A stretch of 64,000 nt of DNA from Cordylochernes scorpioides (Eukaryota > Arthropoda > Arachnida > Pseudoscorpiones > Chernetidae): positions 165,570,573 to 165,634,572 of the forward strand of contig CP092886.1 of the NCBI GenBank assembly GCA_030710605.1, read 5' to 3'. Positions 43,625-55,760 of this stretch are shown one piece after another. A model generated the notes under the pieces. It was not told the DNA's origin, made no database searches, and saw nothing but the letters and a program-made list of their open reading frames with translations. A program made the position numbers and the translations under genes. Numbering within the stretch: position 1 is the stretch's first letter; the number at the start of each line of letters is the position of its first letter.

Positions 43625-44390
43625 CAATCTGTATATAATCCAGTTTGTACCATCTGCTGCGCGTTACTTCCAGTAATATGAGTGGATAATGTTTCGAATA
43701 TATTATTTATTGTGTTTGTGTTATTGTATATGTATAGAACTTGCCTTGATCTGAGGTCCTTTTTGTTGTTATTGTTTTTTCATTATAATCTCAGTCTCTT
43801 TGAAATGTTCAGTTTGGAAGTTTACGTTCGTAGAATTTTAATGGTATTTTTAATATAGCCATCTTAATTTTAAATTTTAGAAACATTTTTGATGATTCAA
43901 TAATTATTGAATGTCCTACGTCTAAGGGGGTAAAAATTATTCTTTTTAGGGTCTTATTTTGAGAGGGTTGCAAATTTTAATATGGTATTTTTGGTGCAAT
44001 TAAAACTTTGGTATTCACATGTAAGAATGGGCCTAATTATTGAAAAAGTGTTCTTTTTCGCCAGTTAGTGTTAATAACACAGTTTACTTGTATTACTTTA
44101 AACAGAAGTGAGAGTCTGTCTGTGCTGCATTTACGAGGTTAATTCTGATTTCAAAGAGTTTTTGGAAATACAAGTAATGATCCAAATTAATTCTTCATAT
44201 ATCGAACACTGTCTTTTCACTTGAGAGTGTCATTGAGGAAACTTATTTCTTTGATCTACTCTTTTATTTCTTGGGTGCGAAAAGGTATAGCTTCTGTCTC
44301 ATTTCTATTCGCCAATTTACACCATATCTCTTGAGCGTCTTGTAAATTGAGAACCTTGCTAGAATTTCTTTTGTTGTAGAGAGTTGATTT
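43625..44390. other. AT-rich interval, no gene found
   Basis: Nothing recognised. Confidence 0.4.
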
Positions 44391-44394
44391 CTCA

Positions 44395-44985
44395 CTAAAG
44401 GATTGTAAGGTCAGGTGATTATTTTATTTCACAAAAGTGGAATCTCATTGGCGGTTGGTTATGTCGGGTCATTTTTTGGTTTAGAAAATCGATCTCTCAT
44501 TGGTGGTTGTGCTATTTCAATTCGTTTTTTGAGTTTGCAAAGCTGATGTCTTATTGGGGGTTGGGATATATCAGGGCATTTTCGTGTTCTCCCATTTGAA
44601 GTTAGATCATTCCTTATCATTTTTGATTTTCTAAAGGTAGTCTCTCTTTGGAAGTTGGTTACCTAAGGTCATTTTTGAGTTTAAAAAGATGGTCTCTCAT
44701 TGGGAGTTGGGTTATATGAGGTAATTTTGGAGTTTACAAGCGTGTTCTCTCATTGAATATTATGTTATTTCAAATCATTTTTGAGTTTACAAAGGTAGTC
44801 TCTCATTTGAGGCTGGTTATATCAGTTCAATTAGTTACTATACAAAGGTGGTGGTTAGTTATGTAAATTATTTTTAATTTTAAAAAGTTGGTCTTTTATT
44901 GGAGGTTATTTATATTACGTCATTTTTGACATTACTACGGTGTTCTTCCATTTGAAGTTCGTTATGTCAGATTATTTTGACCAGG
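44395..44985 (+). repeat. Degenerate tandem repeat, period about 60-65 bp
   Basis: Repeated phrases TCTCATTGG-GGTTGGTTAT and GGTCATTTTTGAGTTTACAA alternate about nine times with much divergence. Confidence 0.6.
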
Positions 44986-44989
44986 GTTC

Positions 44990-45345
44990 ATTATAGAAGC
45001 TAATGAAAAAAACATAAGAAAATGGAAATCTTTGATGTCGCCGGTCATCTTTTTTATTTTTTGAAGAAGACAGAGGCAAATTTGTTCACAGTTGGTTATC
45101 TCGTGTGTCTTCAATAAAGGTCACTGTGTATCAAATATCTTTCAGAGTTATTGTCTAAATCCCGGTATAAATGCTAAAAGGTGCAACTTCCTTAAGTTTT
45201 GTCCATGCGTGAATATTGGTTATCTCGTGTGTCTTCAATAAAGGTAATTGTGTATTAAATATCTTTCAAAGTTATTGTCTAAATCCCGATATGAAGGCCA
45301 AAAGGTAAAACGTCCTTAAGTTTTGTCCATGCGTGTATATAAGAA
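44990..45345. mobile_element. Two mariner-type MITEs in tandem (second truncated)
   Basis: Two right halves ending TTTTGTCCATGCGTG occur about 130 bp apart. Same family as 8396. Confidence 0.6.
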
Positions 45346-45359
45346 ATGTAAAACAACAC

Positions 45360-45655
45360 TTGAAGTTACACCGCATGAGTTTCTTTTAAACGAAAAATCA
45401 AAATTTATATCAAGGTGAAATATTGACTATTTCTAACCTTTTTGGATGAGGTATGAAAGGGTGAATTATGAAGAGCAATGATGAACGGAAAAATAAAAGT
45501 GTCCAGGGATGGGAATCGAACCCACAATGTTCCGCTTACCGGGCAGATGCCATGTCCACTAGGCTACCCTGGACGTATTTTCCCGTTCATAAATAATACA
45601 TAAAGTAACTTATAATACAATATAATACACTGCGGCTTGTGACTGTGACTTGTGA
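45360..45655 (-). repeat. tRNA-bearing 294-bp unit, inverted copy
   Basis: Matches 10688-11146 in reverse complement on both sides of the tRNA-like module, with moderate divergence. Confidence 0.6.
45501..45573 (-). tRNA. tRNA-like sequence (apparent anticodon GGT), repeat-borne
   Basis: Identical to 10882-10954 by eye except one base in the variable loop. All stems, A box and B box are kept, and C33 is also kept. Conservation of the module while flanks diverged suggests it mattered, at least as a pol III promoter. Confidence 0.5.
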
Positions 45656-45679
45656 TATAAGAAATGTGCATTTTGTAAA

Positions 45680-47235
45680 TCTTATTTTACCTAGTAAGTC
45701 TCTTCGTATGAAAAACGAATTAGTTTTGCAGATAGGTATTGTGGCTGAGGGTATTTTTAAAAATGTATAGGCTAGATTTCGGTTAAATCATTTACTATTT
45801 TAATAATATCCTTAAAAAAATTTCTACGATAACTTTCCACATCACGCAATTAGAAATTAGGAACTCCTTTGATATCAACTTTTCTTTAGAATCCATTTTT
45901 ATGCAAATTTCAGATAAACCCCTGTCATCAATTAACATAAGAATTTTAAATCTTTTTGATCATAAAGGCTTTCGGAGCGTACTAAAAAATTCCACACATT
46001 TAAAAATAAGATATATTATTTTGTGTGTGTGTGTGTTTATTTTAAAACTAAATCTCTAAACTATATTTTAAATTTATATAAAAAAAAGGGCGTAGCTGGA
46101 TCTGTAAAGAAAAAAAAACATACAAATTTTTCCCTAAATATTGCGAGAAAAAAAAATGTTTTTTTTTTACAGATCCAGGTACGCTCTTTTTTACATAAGC
46201 GTATTTAATGGATCGCCTTTTGACCCAAACTATATTTTAAATATTTCTATGCGTGAGATAGTTTCCTTTAAACCTCCTCTCAAAGACACTGAAATATACC
46301 TAAATATTTAGATGGTAATTTTGCTGTTATAAAGTTGTGAAACTTGTAGAAAGGTCACCGTCGAGATAGACGCAGAGACTATTGCGCCATCTATTGACCG
46401 TCTGTGCAAACTAGCAGACTTGGGCCGGCGACAAAAGCTCCACACCAACTTGGTAAACTCAGGAAGCTGAGGTGGAGACCATGACTTTGAGATAAGGTCC
46501 TGGCCAATCCCGGGTTGTCTTTGATTTCATTTTTTTGCTTATCCTTAGTACATGTGGTGCAGGCCATGGTGAGTAGAAGAAGGCGACTACTTTTACTGTA
46601 AGTGCACCACATGTCAACACATGTAAAAAGCAGTTCGACTTTGCACTTACAAATGTACCAGAGCCCCGTTTGGTTACTTTTACTCACTGGTGGAGTTGGA
46701 ATTTTGCAAGAATCAGGGGTCATTGGAGCATTATTTTTAAATCAGAAAAAGATGCCCAATGCGGTAATCGAACCCGGGTCATACGGTTTAGACCGATCTC
46801 CCATTGATTTCATAGAAGCTTCCATTAATGATGAACTGCATATTTTCCATTTTTACCAAAAGTACTGATAGAACAGAGTTTAAATGTATATTTGTATTGC
46901 ATTTATATTCTATTAATATGGTGGCTTCACAAAGAGGGGTAACACAATAATTAAACAAAGAATTAAGAAGCATTTTTATTGACACAAAAATAGGAGACAT
47001 CTTGTTTGATCAAAATATAGAAAATGGCAAAAATAGGAATCAACTAAGACTAGCTAATATGACTCAATATTTAATAAGGAATGATTGCAAAAATTATATA
47101 AATGAGATCAACTTATAGATACTTTAAAAAATCATATTTAAAATATAACGACATCTTAAAAGCAAAACATATATTTGGAGCATAAAAATATTCTTAAAAA
47201 AACGTATACAAAAAATAATATATGCTCTTGAAAAA
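45680..47235. other. AT-rich interval with hairpins
   Basis: 46070-46230 is a hairpin of GGATCTGTAAAGAAAAAAAA and its inverse, with ATGGATCGCCTTTTGAC. 46370-46540 is a decayed CCTAGA-family copy. No gene. Confidence 0.45.
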
Positions 47236-47239
47236 ATGA

Positions 47240-47971
47240 AATTGACCGTGAAAACAATATATATGCAACTTTTACTTATAATACCAATAATATAAATGTA
47301 TACCTTTTGCGTGATATCATTTAAAATTATGTTTAATAATTTTTTAAAATCACATTAAAAAAAAAACGAGGTCTTAAAATCAACACATATATAATATTTT
47401 AGGGCATAAAAACGTATACAATAATAATAATAATATGATGCACTAGCGCGCCATCTGTTATCAAAATTCAAAACTATTTTAAAGGCGTAAGATTCTTTTT
47501 GAAAATAAACAATTTCTACTGCCCTTACTGCAATGGAAAAATTAAAGGGAGGGCCTGGCTCATCAGCCACTGATGAGCCAGGCCCTCCCATTAATTTTTC
47601 CACTGAAGTAAGGGCAGTAGAAATTGTTTATTTTCAAAAATAATCTTACGCCTTTAAAATAGTTTTGAATTTTAATAATAATAATAAAACATATCAACTT
47701 GAAAAATGCGAAATAACTATAAAAAACAATATATATGCAATTTTTACTTATAATACCAATAATATAAATGTATACCTTTTGCGTCATATAATTTAAAATC
47801 ATGCTTAATAATTATTTAAAATCATATTTAAAAAAAAACGACGACTTTAAAGCAACACATATATATTTTAGGGAATAAACATATTCTTTAAAAAAACGTA
47901 TACAATAATAATAATAATAATAAAACCATATGAACTTGAAAAAAAGCGAAATTAACTATAAAAACAATATA
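47240..47971 (+). repeat. Tandem duplication of an AT-rich unit, with family 1 inside
   Basis: ACTTATAATACCAATAATAT-type sequence occurs at 47275 and 47745, and the beginning of a third copy at 47950. A family 1 hairpin (47440-47670) sits in one copy. Confidence 0.6.
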
Positions 47972-48148
47972 CAGTTAAACCTGTCTATAGCGCCTCCTCT
48001 AAATATCGCCTCCCTCTATATAGCGCCCGGTTTTAAATACGTAGTACGATGCGATTTACATTAAAAGTGACCTGTCTATAGCACCCCCTCTTTATAGCAC
48101 CCTATTTTGGTGAGTCCCAAAAGGGGGCGCTATAGACAGGTTTAACTG
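47972..48148. mobile_element. MITE with CAGTTAAACCTGTCTATAGC ends
   Basis: Perfect inverted ends of at least 23 bp (CAGTTAAACCTGTCTATAGC and inverse), flanked by TA. The same site is uninterrupted in the tandem copies at 47265 and 47730, which gives the empty site. Its CCTGTCTATAGCG motif is also the core of the 17-18 kb minisatellite. Confidence 0.8.
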
Positions 48149-48199
48149 TATATGCATTTTTTACTACTAATAATAATAAAATATATATGTATACCTTTT

Positions 48200-48580
48200 T
48201 ATATCATTTAAAATTATTTTTTATGGATGGCAACAAATCTAGAACGTTGATTTTAAAATGAATATACATTTCGCATTCAATATGAATGCCTTTGATAAAT
48301 TTGGCTGAATATTTTGGCACAAAAACTAAGCCATATAAAATCATAGAAATTGTAAAACATCAGCACTATTTCAATAATATAAAATGAAAAAATAAAATTT
48401 TGCATTTCAACACTGATTGTTGTATGAAATATTTTGATCGGGTGGAGGTTTCAATTTCATTCAAACAGTAATTCCAACATTTAAATATCTTATCTACGTG
48501 CAAAATTTTCATTAGTGCAGAAAATATATCTTTATTTTCAACGCGTTATTTTGATTTAGAAAGAGTAAATATATATATAA
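48200..48580. other. AT-rich interval, no gene found
   Basis: Nothing recognised. Confidence 0.4.
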
Positions 48581-48584
48581 CAAT

Positions 48585-49085
48585 AAGGCATATTCTGACC
48601 GCTCCTATAAGTGTCTTAGATGACAGAGCGCCATCTAGTGCAACAAAAATGAACTAAACGTTGATTTAGCTTTTTACATGATATTTGGACAACTCATCTA
48701 AAATGCTCATGTAAGCGGTCAGGATATGTCTTTTTTGTTTTTAATATTAACACTTGGCCTTTTTATATTTTTAATTATTTTTCATTTATATATATATATA
48801 TTATTGTTGTTGACACACTTTAAATATGTTATAACACCTTGATAAAGGTTGGCGTTCAGCCAACTGAAATATTGGTAAAATATGTGATATTTTGATCCAA
48901 TATATGCCTTTTTAATTAATATATATATATATATAATATGATGCACTAGCGCGCCATCTGGGAGGGTTCACCACTGATGAGCCAGGTCCTCCCTTTAATT
49001 TTTCCATTGCAGTAAGGGCAGTTGAAATTGTTTAATTTCAAAAAGAATCTTACGCCTTTAAAATAGTTTCGAATTTTGATATATA
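48585..49085. repeat. Cluster of repeat pieces: CCACG tail, 38.5-kb arm, family 1
   Basis: Tail palindrome 48590-48750, an arm of the 38465 palindrome (48805-48920), and an internally deleted family 1 copy (48931-49080). Confidence 0.6.
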
Positions 49086-49389
49086 TATATATTCTCAGAA
49101 TTTCAACAATATTATCTTTAATATTTATTTTTCAAATAATTATTCCTTACATATTTGCATATTAATTTGCATACTAGATAGCGCCATCTGTATTTTAAGG
49201 ATGGAATTATTCAGCGCCATTTCTCTATAGATTTTTATTCTTCTGTTTAATAATTGTAGAATTTGTTAAAATCTTATACGAATGAAAGAAAAAGAAATAG
49301 CTCTTAGTAATTCTCCATTCTCAATATATAATAGGAAAAAGTAGAAAAATGTTTTCTGGTTAAAAACAATCTGAATAAAAATATATATG

Positions 49390-50167
49390 CAGTGGAACTT
49401 GGATAATTCGAAGCCCAAGCGACCAAGAAATTTGAATTAAAGACGTTTTGAATAAAAGGCTTAAAAGTCTATGGACCAAGATAAATATTTGAATTAAAGA
49501 CGTTTTGAATAAAAGGCTTAAAAGTCTAGGGACCAAGATAAATATTCGAATTAAAGACGTTTTGAATAAAAGGCTTAAAAGTCTAGGGACCAAGATAAAT
49601 ATTCGAATTAAACGCGTTTTGAATAAAAGACTTAAAAGTCTATGGACCAAGATAAATATTCGAATTAAAAACGTTTTGAATAAAAGACTTAAAAGTCTAG
49701 GGACCAAGATAAATATTCGAATTAAAAACGTTTTGAATAAAAGACTTAAAAGTCTAGGGACCAAGGTAAATATTCGAATTAAAAACGTTTTGAATAAAAG
49801 ACTTAAAAGTCTAGGGACCAAGATAAATATTCGAATTAAAAACGTTTTGAATAAAAGACTTAAAAATCTAGGGACCAAGATAAATATTCGAATTAAAAAC
49901 GTTTTGAATAAAAGACTTAAAAGTCTAGGGACCAAGATAAATATTCGAATTAAAAACGTTTTGAATAAAAGACTTAAAAGTCTAGGGACCAAGATAAATA
50001 TTCGAATTAAAAACGTTTTGAATAAAAGCCTTAAAAGTCTAGGGACCAAGATAAATATTCGAATTAAAAACGTTTTGAATAAAAGACTTAAAAGTCTAGG
50101 GACCAAGATAAATATTCGAATTAAAGACGTTTTCGAATTAAACACGTTCAAATTCCAAGTTCTACTG
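49390..50167. mobile_element. Pogo/Tigger-type MITE filled by a 57-bp minisatellite
   Basis: Inverted ends CAGTGGAACTTGGA / TCCAAGTTCTACTG. The interior is about 12 copies of a 57-bp unit (for example starts 49531 and 49588) containing GACTTAAAAGTCTAGGGACC and AAATATTCGAATT. Because 57 is a multiple of three, long frames stay open on both strands (224 and 263 codons) with 19-residue repeats. These are not credible genes. Confidence 0.8.
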
Positions 50168-50169
50168 TA

Positions 50170-51055
50170 TATTTATTAATGTAATTAATATTATAAATAT
50201 ATAATTTTTTAAAGTTCAATTTATTATTTTTTATTGAAACGATATCAACAAATGGTTCGGATTTTCACATCAGCAAATTTGATCTGTGAAATATGGGAAT
50301 AAAATGTCATTGATGTGTACGATGCCCATATGATAAAACAACCATCACAACATTAATGTAAATAGAACGATCTTTAATCCACTTCTTATATTTTAAAAAG
50401 GAAAATAATGCACCAGAGAGAAAATTTTATATCGGTAAAAAACCCATATGTGTGAAAAGCATATCAATAAAACTTTTAGAACATTAGGTAGGTTACTATT
50501 GTATTAAAATTTAAAATTTAAAGTTTGAAATGCTAATAAAACATATCAACATGTGAAAAACAATAAGTGTAAATATGAACATGTGCATTTTTTAATTAGG
50601 AACGAGCAACCATAGCAAGCATCATGTTTGTTGTATAAAGTATGTATTGGCACACATTTCAGCATCAACCGCAAAAAAACAGTAAAAAAAGGTAAAACAT
50701 CTTATTAAAACTAGTGATTAATATCGTTTTTTTATAAAAAATATTATCGTTAAAAATAAAATAAGAGTAAATAGCATTTTTTAGATTAATTAAGATTTCG
50801 GTGATACATTTTATAATTGATTTTAAACAAATGCTTTAGAAAAATTCAAATTTAGTTTGTCATATATACGTCTAATCCAAATTTCTATTAAAAATGTATT
50901 TACCTCAAAAAATCATTTTATATCAGAGAGAGAGAGAGAGAGAGAATTTCCATCTCATTATCAAATCCAGAAAAAGAACAGAATATCGTATACAATATCC
51001 AAAGCATGATAAAATGTCTATTCCAAGAGATTTAGAGGGCGCTTTCTTGTGACGC
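50170..51055. other. AT-rich interval
   Basis: No gene; a (GA)n microsatellite at about 50926-50945. It would contain the 3' untranslated region of the exon at 51060. Confidence 0.4.
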
Positions 51056-51059
51056 GGTC

Positions 51060-51128
51060 TTAGACAGCGAACTGACGGACGATATCTTGGGGAGTCGGGT
51101 CGTCCTGATTACGTCGGCAGCATGAGAT
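51060..51128 (-). CDS. Host gene last coding exon (alternative 3' end)
   Basis: Minus-strand acceptor TTTGTTTCAG, then 22 codons in phase 0, ISCCRRNQDD ... IVRQFAV, and TAA. After the membrane exon at 53246 it would give a short cytosolic tail with a Cys pair (possible palmitoylation) and a C-terminal FAV, a pattern that fits class II PDZ ligands. Those roles are inference. Confidence 0.55.
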   Translation of the reverse strand: MSCCRRNQDDPTPQDIVRQFAV

Positions 51129-51274
51129 CTGAAACAAAAATTGATTTCTTAAGAATTTTATAAGGGAAGACAAGCATCATATTTATGCGAAGAATAGCCA
51201 CGCAGTAATTCCTAAAATTACCACGACAATAAAAGCAAGCAACAACAATTGCTGCTGAAAATATGAGATGAAAT

Positions 51275-52240
51275 CTCGACCACTGATGTTGGCGCATCAA
51301 TGGTTGAGTAGAGCGCAGATGGTGACGAGAACGCCAGAGCAGACGGCTCAGGTGTTGGAGTCTCCTGGGGATGGACAGGACAGTTCACCCCAGACAATGA
51401 AGCGGCAGGGCTGAAATATGTCAAGGATGTCTGCTTAATGGGTACAGATAGCTCCGCGGCTGATGTAAGGAAAGAGTAGTTTTGGAAGACATGGGCTTGG
51501 AGAATAGAAGCTTCGACTTCGGGCATGATCTGATGTCCTGATATGAGCCTGACGTCCTCCATTGTCCCCGAAGGACTCGAAGAAATCTTCGAAACCCCCG
51601 GAAGATTTCGGAGGGAAAGCCATCCCACTCTGCCGCATTCCCTGTTGGCAGGCAGCCGATGGCAGCAGCGAACTCTTTTTTTGCCGATCCCGTTACGTTG
51701 AAGTGGATCGCTTTCCTCGAAAGCAACCTTTGGAGTGAAACCATGCAAGAAGTTATGGCTGTCCTCCGGTGAGCACAAAGGGCAGGAAAAGCGCAGTTAG
51801 GTTTGAGAAGGCCAAGTCTCTTACCGCTGCTCCTGTAATTATTCGTCCCGCGCTGTTGTAGAATGTGTCGACGGCGTTTCCCTGCAAAGAAGTCGAATAG
51901 CGCGCCCAAGGTCCGGCAGGGAGGGGTAGCCCGAGTTGGACACATGTTCGAGCCTGGCTTGGACAAACTTCCTCGTTCTCGAAATGTAGTCGCCATCGTT
52001 ATTGATCAGGATGCGAAGGAGCTTGAAGGTGGAGGCCAGATACGCCGTGATATGCCCCCATCGCCCTCCAGATTTCCCCATTTTGCATGTACTTGATGTT
52101 TCCCAAGGCCTCGACGAGGAGCGTCTCCACTGTCCCAACGAATAACACAGATCGAAGCATGCTGCTGATGCATGGTGAACGAGATTCCGGGGTTTGATGT
52201 ATATGAATCATGCTAAAGGTTTTCAGCAAGTTCACGACTA
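51275..52240 (-). pseudogene. GC-rich degenerate coding island, unidentified
   Basis: Minus-strand frames stay open in relay, with switches near 52050, 51980 and 51560. They include LGNIKYMQNGEIWRAMGAY, LLRILINNDGDYISRTRKF and FNVTGSAKKEFAAAIGCLP. The switching suggests one decayed coding sequence without introns, such as a processed pseudogene or unknown mobile or viral gene. Family not recognised. Confidence 0.35.
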
Positions 52241-52384
52241 TGAAGATCCGTTTTTTTAGATTTTTGCAATTTTAGTAGTAAGAGAGAATTCGTGGCCATC
52301 TTAGAAGTAGAAAAAAATGTTTTACACACAATAAAGAATGAGTAATTTATATAAGAATACGTCTCTTTAACATATATATTTATA

Positions 52385-52555
52385 AAAAGAAAGCATATCT
52401 TGACCAGGAGCACATGTGCTTTACAGAAGGCAGAGCGCCATCTGGTAGAACAGAAATCGACTAAACATTGAACAATCTGTTCCACCAGATGGCGCTCTGC
52501 CTTCTGTAAAGCACACGTGCTCCTGGTCAGGATATGCTTTCTTTATATTTAATAT
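52385..52555. repeat. Near-perfect palindrome of the CCACG-family tail
   Basis: GAAAGCATATCTTGACCAGG and its inverse enclose AGAGCGCCATCTGGT / ACCAGATGGCGCTCT. Confidence 0.75.
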
Positions 52556-52669
52556 CAACACCTGACCCACTTATTTTTATTTTTTCTATTGTTTTTCATA
52601 TATACTTATATTTTAAAAATAATTATTCTTTAAGAAAGTACTCCTTTCACATCAAAATAAGCTCTTAAA

Positions 52670-53040
52670 CTAAGCGCCACCTATTAACCGTCTCCACAGA
52701 CTAGCGGATTCGGGTCGCTGACAAAACCACAACGCAAGGTTTTAGACAGAAATTTTGCCAAGCCACTTTTTTCCAGATAAACAGCTGTTTTGAAAATTCT
52801 GGTGTTTTCGTGAATATCGTGCGGATCTCATGAAATCAAAGCCGCTCTGAACTGACGAAGGCCGTTAGTCCGAATCCATGATTACTAGGTGGGCGCTTCG
52901 AATTTGTAAGGCTAGCGTAGTGGCTTTGCCACCGACCTGAGTCCTCTAGTTTTCGGAGAAGCTCAATAGATGGCGCTCAGTTTAAGCCTTTATTTTGCCG
53001 GGAGAAGCGATCTTTTTATAGGTCAATATTCTTCCGGTAA
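52670..53040. repeat. CCTAGA-family element with broken hammerhead
   Basis: Inverted ends TAAGCGCCACCTATTAACC / CAATAGATGGCGCTCAG. The ribozyme arm (52841-52893) keeps CTGACGA but has GAAT for GAAA and a mismatched stem II. Confidence 0.6.
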
Positions 53041-53245
53041 ATTTCCATTTATAATTATTCTTCAAGATCGTATGGCATACTTTTTATGTAATTAAGATCC
53101 ACCTGATTCCAGAACAATTTCACGTGTGTGCTTTTTTCATTTTTTTTTTTTTGTAAAATTAAAGGAATGAAACAAATGCATCAATGTATTCCAAGTTTTC
53201 TCTATTCAAGCATCGCGAACGTGGGTTAAAAGAATAACGACTTAC

Positions 53246-53401
53246 CTCCAGACGGCCGATGAGGATTATGACGAAGAACAGAAGCGCCAAGATCACGATC
53301 CACGAGACGATAAACATCGTCTCCGACAGCCATTTACTGAGGACGAAGAAAAAGCCGATAAAAAGAGCAGCAAGGAAAATGCTCCAGCCGTACATCAGCA
53401 C
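53246..53401 (-). CDS. Host gene exon, 156 bp, two membrane segments
   Basis: Minus-strand acceptor GTTCAG and donor GTAAGT, 52 codons in phase 0, starting VLMYGWSIFLAALFIGFF. Two hydrophobic stretches (residues about 4-21 and 29-48) are split by SKWLSET, so the exon probably encodes a membrane hairpin. The frame is clean and the neighbouring DNA is AT-rich. No family recognised. Confidence 0.75.
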
Positions 53402-53479
53402 CTGAACAAACACTTTGTTATTGATTAATGGAAACCACATTTTATTTAAAATTTTGGTCATTAAAAAACAATTTATCAC

Positions 53480-54480
53480 CTGTACATCTCTCTATAAAAA
53501 CGCAGCGAATTATATGTAATAATTTTATTAGATTTTTCATTGACATTCTAAATAGGAGATATGCATGTTTTAATGGAATTAAGAGAGAAAAATTTATAGT
53601 GTGACCGAAATAAATGAACCCAGTTTTCAATAAACTTATGAAATTTTTGCTAGAATCTAAACAAATGAAATTTCAATAATAAGTGAGTTGTCGTATCTAT
53701 AACATCATAAAAAAGGATAATTTTAAAATTATTTTTCTTTAATATTGATCTATTGTTATAAATGATTCCCATTATCTTTTGATCGATTATTTTTTGAGAC
53801 TAAGAACAAAGTTGTAAGAAACATTCTTACAAATTTCGAGAAAATATACATCATTCATCTATATGTACCCTTGAATCTAATGATGATGTTGGGTATTCCT
53901 GCATTCGTTCAATCCTATAGATAATACCAAAGCATCCAATCTGAGTGTCTGATCAATGGCGTGTTTACTCAAACATTTCCTTGAAAATGACTTCTTTCAA
54001 TCTTCTTATCAGTACATTTCCAGCCAGGTTTGAGATACGAGAGCTACTACAGTTTTACTGGAACCATGTACATTTATAGCCGTCGAATAAAGGAACTGAG
54101 ATTCACACTTAACGGTTTATAGAACTTGTGAGTTTAAAAACTGACCATTTTGTGCTTTCGATAAGTTCGACTGTACACTTCCTGGTACGTCCTTAATGTC
54201 CTATAAAGGTAAGACTTGCTACGTTATCTAAAAGAAATTCGAACTACTTTTGTGAACCTTTCTTCATCTATGGAAAACTCTGATAACTATGCTTGAAAGA
54301 AGGAGTGTTTTATTCTAAAATTGAAACAATGAGTTGTAATGAAAATATATAAATATAAAATGCATATTATCCCCCATTTTATTTAGAAAAATACGGTTAA
54401 TCTTCACAGTTTAAAAAAAAATATATATTGCAAATTGAAAAATAATTTATTTAAAAAATAAATTATTAATTTTTTACACT
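53480..54480. other. Intron, no other feature found
   Basis: AT-rich, no repeat family from this window recognised. Confidence 0.4.
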
Positions 54481-54483
54481 TAC

Positions 54484-54519
54484 GTTCTCCTTGATAGCTT
54501 GCCATAACTCAGAGAGTCC
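54484..54519 (-). CDS. Host gene exon, 36 bp
   Basis: Minus-strand acceptor GTTTCAG and donor GTAAGT; reads GLSELWQAIKEN in phase 0. A microexon, accepted because both splice sites are strong and frame and phase fit the exons on each side. Confidence 0.6.
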
Positions 54520-54559
54520 CTGAAACACAACAATATGATATTAAAAAGACAATCAGTAT

Positions 54560-55760
54560 AGCGATGGGTTTAATACAATTTTATTACTCTGTCGTATTGC
54601 TTTTTAGTCATCATGGTTTCGACAGATTTAGTCAGGTTTCCTGGAGTGCATGATACTAATGACCCACGATGAGATGGAGGCTAAAAATGCCTTCATTTTC
54701 AGAGGAGCGAATTGCTGAGAAAAGCTATTTGGCCGAATGTTACAAGGCTGGCAATGCGTCTGCGATAAGGGCCAGCGATTTGAGGCTGAAATTTTGGGCT
54801 CTATAAAAAGAGACGTCTAATTCCTGTACCACGGGAGAGCTGGGCGGTTAAAAAGAGGTGATATACCGTCTGTAACCTTTTTAGATAATCGTGACAGGTT
54901 GTATTTAGAGCTGTTTGCCAGAGGGAAGGATTTGCCTAGACGTAGCCATGGGTAAAGTTATGGAAGTGTTTTTCCAAGACGTTTATATGAAAGGTAAGTC
55001 CTAAGGCGGCTTAGCGCGAAAGCATTTTTCCGGGAATATCTTTTTGTGTGATATTGGACATATATAAGACTTTAGATTTGAGAGTTGGATCTAAAACAAG
55101 CGTTATCTCTTCAATTAGATCTGATCGAGCTAAGTCAGGTGTGCATATTGCCTTCAGATAAGATCCTGGATTGTAGGCATAATTTATACTAAGCTGAAAG
55201 ACTATTAGTTTTGTCTGAAATACCGAGAAACCAGGACGATGGCTGAAGTATTAGATACTCTGACATAGAAGAACCGATTTGGGAGTCAGAATTGGATGTG
55301 TCGGTAACACTTGGATGTGATGTTACCGTCTCCAAGTACGGACTGAAAGATTTCAGGCATCTAAATGATATATATTTAAGTACAGCGGCAACATGCCGAG
55401 ATTTGAAGGGACCCTATTTTATCGTTTAAGGTAATTTATTTGAGATTGAATTATGATATCTAAAAGAGAACTGTCGATATGGAAATTGCTGATATAGTGG
55501 GTGCTGAGTGGCAACCTTGAGAAAAGATACTGCAAACTCCAGAGTGCCCTCCCTAGAAAATGCGCGACCAGGATGATGCTCCATAGATGACGACAAGGAC
55601 TACCCCCGATTTGATTAGACGGCTTTCAGTCTTGTATGAGAGAGAAACAAAATTCTACTTGTAAGACGGGGAAGTATGCAATAGCATTGGCGTATTAGCC
55701 TCTGAAGGTGAGAGACAAAATTACTCGTTTGGTCGAACTGGATCCCCAATATGATGATTT
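54560..55760. other. Unassigned interval, possible decayed coding sequence
   Basis: Less AT-rich than the surrounding intron, with GAT- and AGGA-rich wording on the plus strand, but every frame is broken. No family recognised. Confidence 0.3.

Noticed and set aside
46440..46540. Hammerhead core in the decayed CCTAGA-family copy
   Set aside because: CTGAGG and AAACTC fragments are present, but no core or stem II could be aligned.
49360..50179. Long repeated open frames on both strands (224 and 263 codons)
   Set aside because: They are produced by a 57-bp minisatellite with no stops; composition is that of the repeat and both strands are equally open.
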